A stretch of DNA of 17,090 nucleotides from CAZTLI01 sp964614375. GTDB lineage: Bacteria; Chloroflexota; Anaerolineae; Aggregatilineales; Phototrophicaceae. Below are positions 12,937-17,090 of the stretch, in pieces. Under the pieces are notes generated by a model, which saw only the letters and a program-made list of their open reading frames with translations, did no database searches and had not been told where the DNA came from. Location: NCBI GenBank assembly GCA_964614375.1, contig CAZTLI010000063.1, positions 1 to 17,090 on the forward strand. Reading direction: 5' to 3'. The translations under genes were made by a program, and so were the position numbers. Every line of letters starts with the position of its first letter. The first letter of the stretch is position 1.

Positions 12937-14952
12937 ATGGAAAATCTTGCTCGCAAGTTGATGATGGTCGATGGTCAGCGCACTGTATTGAACTTGCCAA
13001 CAGCGATCTTCGGAACAGCCAATACACTCGCACAGAGCATTGACGCGAATCGCCCTAATATTCGAATCGGGCTATATCCCTGTATCTATTCTGATAACCC
13101 CGAAGCGGCAATGGGTCTCATGACCTTATTAGGTTTGCTGCTGGACAATTGGCAAGATGTTCTGGCCTATCGGATATTTGCACAAGTTGACGACGATATA
13201 AGCAAGTATAAATGGACACCAGCACACTCACAATTTAATGCTGAAATGTGGACGATTAAAGGTTTAGACTATAATGCAGTCGTTATATCCGATTTGAGCC
13301 GTGAAGAGTCCGAATATATCCTCAATCTGTGGATTTCTGGTGAACTCATAGACGAGTCTGCGTACAAGTTATCGTATCGTGCGTCATCCCTCAGCGATCT
13401 TGTGCGACAAATGGTAGATGTGGCGCGCGACATCGCTACTCAGTTGGATTCAGAGAGAATCAAAGCAGCCGCCAGTAGTTACACCCAATGTATAGGCGAT
13501 GAAACAGCGATTAATGCCTTTCTGACGCGGCTGTTTCAATGGGAATTGCGTTTGTACTTCGTGCTCTGCGGGCAAGAGTGGCCGGATAGCACTTTAAATA
13601 CCCAAAAAGACGCGCTGTTGGCGGCAATGATGGATTTAGAGGGCGATATGCCCGCATGGAGCGTAGCGGGCGAATTTAGGCGAACGATGATGCCCGGCTG
13701 GAGTATCATAGGCGAAGAACTGGTTTCGTCTCTTGATCAAATCCTTCAGCAGATTAGGACAATTGATAGTGCTGTGGTTCAATTGTCGCTGGGACTCTAT
13801 GGGTTAGGTTATGTGCAGGAGGCCTATACGCTATTAGAAGATCAAATTACCCTTGAGCGTGAACAGGATGCGGCGCATGTTTGGCTAAGTTTAGCCACAC
13901 TCTATCGCAATTCCAGACGCTATGCCGAGTCAATTGACGCATTTCAACGCGCGATAGAAGCCGATGCAGTTAATAGTGATCTGTATTCTTCTTATGCGAG
14001 TTTATTGCTGATATTGTCCTATGAACATTTTGTGCTTGAGGATTTTATTCTCATTGATCCTGATGAGTATGATGAGAATTGGATATTGTGGGAGGCGGTT
14101 GAAGCATACGAGGAAGCATTACAACTTGATCCGGATCGCACGAACGTTTTACACACACAGTTATTGTACGTGATGTCTCTGGATGAAGACCGTTTTATTG
14201 ATGGATTCATAAAATTACTTGAGCAAGATAAAACAGGTGACCTGGTTCGACATATTGTTGACAATTTGTATCCATTTGAGAACATGGGTTCTGTAATCAA
14301 CTTGCTGAATCAAGAAATAAAGGCTAAACCGGAGCGCAACGATTTACCGATTACACTTGCTGCCGCATATCTGGCGGACGAACGGCAGGAGGAAGCGGCT
14401 ATTTTATTACAACAAGCTCGCAAATCGGCATCGGAGCCGGATGAAGTAATGGATATTGAGCGTTTAATGCTGAGCGCGAATGATCCTGATTTTGAAACCA
14501 GAATGGGTGAAATCGAAGGGATTTTATCAGCAGGTAACGCGATCAGCAGTGAGGATGTTGAGTTTCTTGAAGCTGCGATAGAAACCGCACCGTCATTTGC
14601 GGATGGGTACGTTCTGCTCGGTAAAGCATACTTAAATTGGGGAGAAGATGCGGATGCGCTCGATATTCTGTTGAATGGTCAAAAATTGATTCGGAACGAC
14701 CCGGACATTTTAGAATTATTGGGCAAAGTGTTGTGGGACACAGGCGAAAAGGAACTGGCATTTAAGTATCTTAATCAGGGATTGAGTGAGTTTACCAGTC
14801 ATGTGCCGCTTCTAGCGACAACAGCCCAATTGTTATTTGACAATGGACAGACTGAAGATGCCAAGCCTTATCTAGTGCGCGCTGAGCAAGTCAACCCAAG
14901 ACATCCGGCGCTTAATCGCGTGCGAAAGTATATTGCCGACAATATGAACTAA
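12937..14952 (+). CDS. Tetratricopeptide-repeat protein with unrecognised N-terminal region
   Basis: 671 residues from ATG 12937. A TTG at 12919 would add six residues but has no ribosome-binding site, and the ATG has only a weak purine-rich one. No signal peptide or membrane segment is visible, so it should be cytoplasmic. Residues about 1-290 are not a family I recognise: they begin with an IRIGLYPCIYSDNPEAAMG-like beta strand and continue as mixed helix. From about 290 onward there are repeated helical hairpins of TPR type. The clearest are AHVWLSLATLYRNSRRYAESI, EAYEEALQLDP, and the tandem set at about 550-660 (YVLLGKAYLNWGEDADALDIL, then LGKVLWDTGEKELAFKYLNQGL). TPR arrays hold partner proteins; nothing here names the partner. 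It is acidic overall. Its stop codon overlaps that of the convergent YigZ-family gene. Confidence 0.85.
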   Translation: MENLARKLMMVDGQRTVLNLPTAIFGTANTLAQSIDANRPNIRIGLYPCIYSDNPEAAMGLMTLLGLLLDNWQDVLAYRIFAQVDDDISKYKWTPAHSQFNAEMWTIKGLDYNAVVISDLSREESEYILNLWISGELIDESAYKLSYRASSLSDLVRQMVDVARDIATQLDSERIKAAASSYTQCIGDETAINAFLTRLFQWELRLYFVLCGQEWPDSTLNTQKDALLAAMMDLEGDMPAWSVAGEFRRTMMPGWSIIGEELVSSLDQILQQIRTIDSAVVQLSLGLYGLGYVQEAYTLLEDQITLEREQDAAHVWLSLATLYRNSRRYAESIDAFQRAIEADAVNSDLYSSYASLLLILSYEHFVLEDFILIDPDEYDENWILWEAVEAYEEALQLDPDRTNVLHTQLLYVMSLDEDRFIDGFIKLLEQDKTGDLVRHIVDNLYPFENMGSVINLLNQEIKAKPERNDLPITLAAAYLADERQEEAAILLQQARKSASEPDEVMDIERLMLSANDPDFETRMGEIEGILSAGNAISSEDVEFLEAAIETAPSFADGYVLLGKAYLNWGEDADALDILLNGQKLIRNDPDILELLGKVLWDTGEKELAFKYLNQGLSEFTSHVPLLATTAQLLFDNGQTEDAKPYLVRAEQVNPRHPALNRVRKYIADNMN

Positions 14953-15569
14953 CCATCTAAATCACTCAGGTCTATTGGTTTGATATCACCAGATGACAAT
15001 TCGATGATCGCTTCTGTAAAATCATCAATGTTGGATACTGGTATTTCTATATAGAGTGTCACAAGATCAACAAAGACTTCCTCTGTAAGAACGGCATTAT
15101 GCGCCGCAATTACAAGTTTGACGTTTTCATAGTGTGTATACGGGACATCTAAGCCGAGCAAACGCTTTTCGATTTTGAGTTGTAGCGGTAGTGATTTCAA
15201 GCACAAACGGGTCGCCTCGCTATAGGCTCGTACAAGTCCGCCTGTGCCAAGTTTCGTGCCACCGAAGAAACGTGAGTTAATGACAATAATATCACCTATA
15301 TCGGCGCCACGTAATACCGCAAGCGTCGGTGGCCCTGCTGTGCCTTGTGGTTCACCGTCATCACTCATACCGTCAATAACGCTGTTGCCATACCCGACAC
15401 GATACGCATATACATGATGCGAAGCAGTTTTCAATTCATTGCGAACCTGGGACAAAAAGTTCCTTGCCTCATTAACTGTGAAAACAGGTGCCGCAGTTGT
15501 AATAAAACGTGAATTGACCACCGTCAATTCAGTACGATGGATTTCCGCTGGAATGTGATATTCGTTCAC
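14949..15569 (-). CDS. yigZ: YigZ/IMPACT (UPF0029) family protein
   Basis: 206 residues from GTG 15569, which has AGGA eight bases upstream and gives 19 residues before the SRFI motif, as in E. coli YigZ and B. subtilis YvyE. A GTG at 15587 would add six residues but has no good ribosome-binding site. The N-terminal IMPACT domain is clear: NSRFI (19-23), HHVYAYRVG (51-59), SDDGEPQGTAGPPTL (69-83), SRFFGGTKLGTGGLVRAYSEA (99-119). The C-terminal half is the ferredoxin-like DUF1949-type domain. Biochemical function is unsettled; eukaryotic IMPACT acts on translational stress signalling and bacterial members have been linked to nucleic-acid or ribosome binding. It shares a 4-base stop-codon overlap with the TPR gene and is divergent from the glycosyltransferase operon. 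Confidence 0.92.
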   Translation of the reverse strand: MNEYHIPAEIHRTELTVVNSRFITTAAPVFTVNEARNFLSQVRNELKTASHHVYAYRVGYGNSVIDGMSDDGEPQGTAGPPTLAVLRGADIGDIIVINSRFFGGTKLGTGGLVRAYSEATRLCLKSLPLQLKIEKRLLGLDVPYTHYENVKLVIAAHNAVLTEEVFVDLVTLYIEIPVSNIDDFTEAIIELSSGDIKPIDLSDLDG

Positions 15570-15656
15570 GATTGTTGTCCTGTACACATTTTCTGTTCCA
15601 ATATAGCCCGAATTGTACCTGTTCGGGGTAGGGTGAAATCAAAGGTTGACGATATT

Positions 15657-15665
15657 TGCTATAAT
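15657..15665 (+). promoter_or_regulatory. Extended -10 promoter of the glycosyltransferase operon
   Basis: TGCTATAAT is a perfect extended -10 element (TGnTATAAT). No good -35 sits 16-18 bases upstream, which extended -10 promoters tolerate. A TTGACG at 15646-15651 is too close to serve this -10. The leader to the ATG at 15698 would be about 25 bases and contains GAGGA at 15689-15693. Confidence 0.6.
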
Positions 15666-15697
15666 CGCATGAAGTTGCCGACAGTTACGAGGATAAA

Positions 15698-16738
15698 ATG
15701 CCACAACTTGAGTTGTTGCCACCAGCAATGATGCGCTATCCAGATGGTTCGGCGCGATTTGCTCATGTCACGTTTTTATTATTTACGCTAAATGACACCT
15801 ATGTACCAGCGGCATTGTTGTTGGCGCACGCACTCCGTAAACAAAAAACACAGGCCGACATTGTGTGTATGGTAACGGGCAACATGACCAGAGAAACACG
15901 TTCTGCCCTGGAGATGTTGTTTGATCATGTGATTGAAGTCGAGCCATTTTTTATCCCGCACAAACGACGGCAAGAACGGCAAGATCGACCCTACCTTTTT
16001 ACACGTATGCACGCACTGCGTCTGGGATCAGATGGTGATTTAGGCTTTAATTATGAAAAAGTCACTATATTGGATGCCGATATTCTTCCCCTGCGCCATT
16101 ATGATCATTTATTCACAGTGAATACGCCGGCGGGAATCATTAATGAGAAACGCGAGAACTTTGTTGAATATGACGATGCGGGGCAATTTGTTGTGCCCGA
16201 TAGCGTTGACATAGACGGCACCTGGCACTGGCATCGTATTTATGAAGATGTTTGTCCACATGGAGCCGCCATTCCGAAAGACATCACCGATGCTGGACTA
16301 ACTGACCTAACGAATCTTGGTATTATCGGGGCACTTTTTGTACTAAGAACATCCATGAACGAGTTTAGTGCGATAAAAGCGGATGTAAGTCAGCCCGAAG
16401 TCTTAAAATATGTCGGAGACTTATATGACTTACCCGATATGCAATATTTAACCGTTCGCTGGTCTGGTCAATGGACAAATATTGACCTCCGCTTCTGTGG
16501 GTTAAGCGGGTATCCACGCATGGATGTGTTGTTTGGCAACCATTACGCAGGATTCAAACCCTGGTCATTCGGGAAGAAAATCAACACCCTCAAACGTTTT
16601 GCCCGATTCCCGGATTTTCAATATTGGTATGAAGCGTTCAATGAAATGTTAGCAAGCTATCCTTCGCTGCGTAAAGTTAAGCGATTACACAAATTGGAGC
16701 AAAATATTGCGAATTTGCAACGCGAGTTGAGTTTATGA
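15698..16738 (+). CDS. Glycosyltransferase family 8-like (glycogenin-type) enzyme
   Basis: 346 residues from ATG 15698 with GAGGA just upstream. No signal peptide; cytoplasmic or membrane-associated. TFLLFTLNDTYVPAALLLAHALRKQ (25-49) is the first Rossmann strand and helix that bind the nucleotide sugar. ILDADILPL (124-132) contains the DxD metal-binding motif (Asp126-Ala-Asp128). NLGIIGALFVL (206-216) and GNHYAGFKPW (280-289) match the acceptor-side and HxxGxKPW signatures of GT8. These enzymes transfer glucose, galactose or glucuronate from a UDP-sugar with retention of configuration. It overlaps by four bases (ATGA) with a nucleotide-sugar epimerase/decarboxylase gene, which suggests a surface-glycan or exopolysaccharide operon continuing beyond the window. 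The exact donor and acceptor cannot be told. The C-terminal 25 residues are a basic helix that could lie on the membrane. Confidence 0.85.
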   Translation: MPQLELLPPAMMRYPDGSARFAHVTFLLFTLNDTYVPAALLLAHALRKQKTQADIVCMVTGNMTRETRSALEMLFDHVIEVEPFFIPHKRRQERQDRPYLFTRMHALRLGSDGDLGFNYEKVTILDADILPLRHYDHLFTVNTPAGIINEKRENFVEYDDAGQFVVPDSVDIDGTWHWHRIYEDVCPHGAAIPKDITDAGLTDLTNLGIIGALFVLRTSMNEFSAIKADVSQPEVLKYVGDLYDLPDMQYLTVRWSGQWTNIDLRFCGLSGYPRMDVLFGNHYAGFKPWSFGKKINTLKRFARFPDFQYWYEAFNEMLASYPSLRKVKRLHKLEQNIANLQRELSL

Positions 16739-17090
16739 ATGTGGGCGACTTTTCGATTATTGAAGATGATGCTAGAGCAATAATAGAATCGCTAGGGGAA
16801 ATACTATATCCGCTCGCTGGTAAGACGCTTCTAATAACTGGATGCAGTGGGTTTTTGTGCAGCTATTTTGTCGATGTGGTGATGGCGGCCAACGATACGG
16901 TGCTGCGCGAACCGTGTACCGTACTTGCGATAGACAAACTAATTACAGGTGTTCAGGCGCGATTGGCACACTATGAGGGTCGCGAAGACTTTATATTCAG
17001 TCGGCATGATGTTGGAAAACCCGTTGAATATAGTCCGCCAATCGACTACATCATACATGGTGCGGGCATCGCTTCACCGGTGTTTTACCG
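16735..17090 (+). CDS. NAD-dependent epimerase/dehydratase, UDP-glucuronate decarboxylase-like (3' end outside)
   Basis: Starts at ATG 16735 inside the previous stop codon and stays open to the window end; 118 complete codons are visible. After about 29 residues of helical lead, GKTLLITGCSGFLCSYFVD gives an NAD-binding loop. The loop reads GCSGFLC (36-42), with Cys42 where the third glycine of GxxGxxG is expected. AIDKLITG follows at the usual position for the ribose-binding acidic strand end. DYIIHGAGIASPVFYR at the window end closely resembles the UDP-glucuronate decarboxylase/dTDP-glucose dehydratase group (usual form HxAxxASPxxYR). The catalytic YxxxK lies outside. Paired with the GT8 gene it would supply an activated sugar such as UDP-xylose; that is an inference. 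Confidence 0.8.
   Translation, partial: MNVGDFSIIEDDARAIIESLGEILYPLAGKTLLITGCSGFLCSYFVDVVMAANDTVLREPCTVLAIDKLITGVQARLAHYEGREDFIFSRHDVGKPVEYSPPIDYIIHGAGIASPVFY

Noticed and set aside
1..17090. CRISPR array, tRNA, rRNA, insertion sequence or prophage
   Set aside because: No regularly spaced repeats, cloverleaf-like segments, transposase motifs or phage genes were seen on either strand.

Overview
The window reads as a bacterial chromosome segment of middling GC content with no phage, transposon, CRISPR or plasmid signature. I infer a member of the Chloroflexota (Anaerolineae-like). The reasons are several secreted proteins with bacterial SH3 domains and Thr-Pro-rich linkers (TPTATRTPTA-type), an archaeal/fungal-type aspartate-semialdehyde dehydrogenase, a plant/Chloroflexus-like UDP-sulfoquinovose synthase, and an uncommon pairing of HisZ with a long HisG. 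This assignment comes from protein character only; no rRNA gene is present.

Layout. Positions 1-1460 (+) hold the end of an M23-type peptidase gene followed by a membrane-anchored SH3 protein. Positions 1542-2685 (-) hold an A-type iron-sulfur carrier and a SufR-like HTH regulator, each with a recognisable sigma-70-type promoter; an inverted repeat overlaps the regulator's -35 box. Positions 2820-7822 (+) carry asd, a UDP-sulfoquinovose synthase (sqdB/SQD1 type), a histidinol-dehydrogenase-family gene and a small-molecule kinase whose start overlaps the hisD-like stop by 4 bases. Facing these, 10208-7831 (-) is a hisZ-hisG operon with a 4-base overlap and a palindrome inside its promoter. Positions 11362-10340 (-) encode a secreted SH3/L,D-transpeptidase with a clear terminator. 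Divergent from it, 11617-12843 (+) encodes a secreted protein of repeated SH3-like units, ending in a textbook UUCG-loop terminator. A large TPR protein (12937-14952, +) meets a YigZ/IMPACT-family gene (15569-14949, -) tail to tail with overlapping stops. The right end (15698-17090, +) starts a surface-polysaccharide or nucleotide-sugar operon: a GT8-like glycosyltransferase overlapping by 4 bases with an NAD-dependent epimerase/decarboxylase that runs off the window.

How the genes may work together. Three themes recur. The first is cell-envelope maintenance (M23 peptidase, three SH3 proteins, L,D-transpeptidase, glycosyltransferase, nucleotide-sugar enzyme, sulfolipid head-group synthesis). 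The second is amino-acid biosynthesis (asd, hisZ-hisG, hisD-like). The third is Fe-S homeostasis (SufR-like plus A-type carrier). The most unusual points are a HisD homologue whose expected zinc-ligand positions are changed, its translational coupling to a kinase next to a sulfoquinovose synthase, and a HisG that keeps the C-terminal domain of the long form although hisZ is present. I see no clear evidence for a completely new system such as a defence island.
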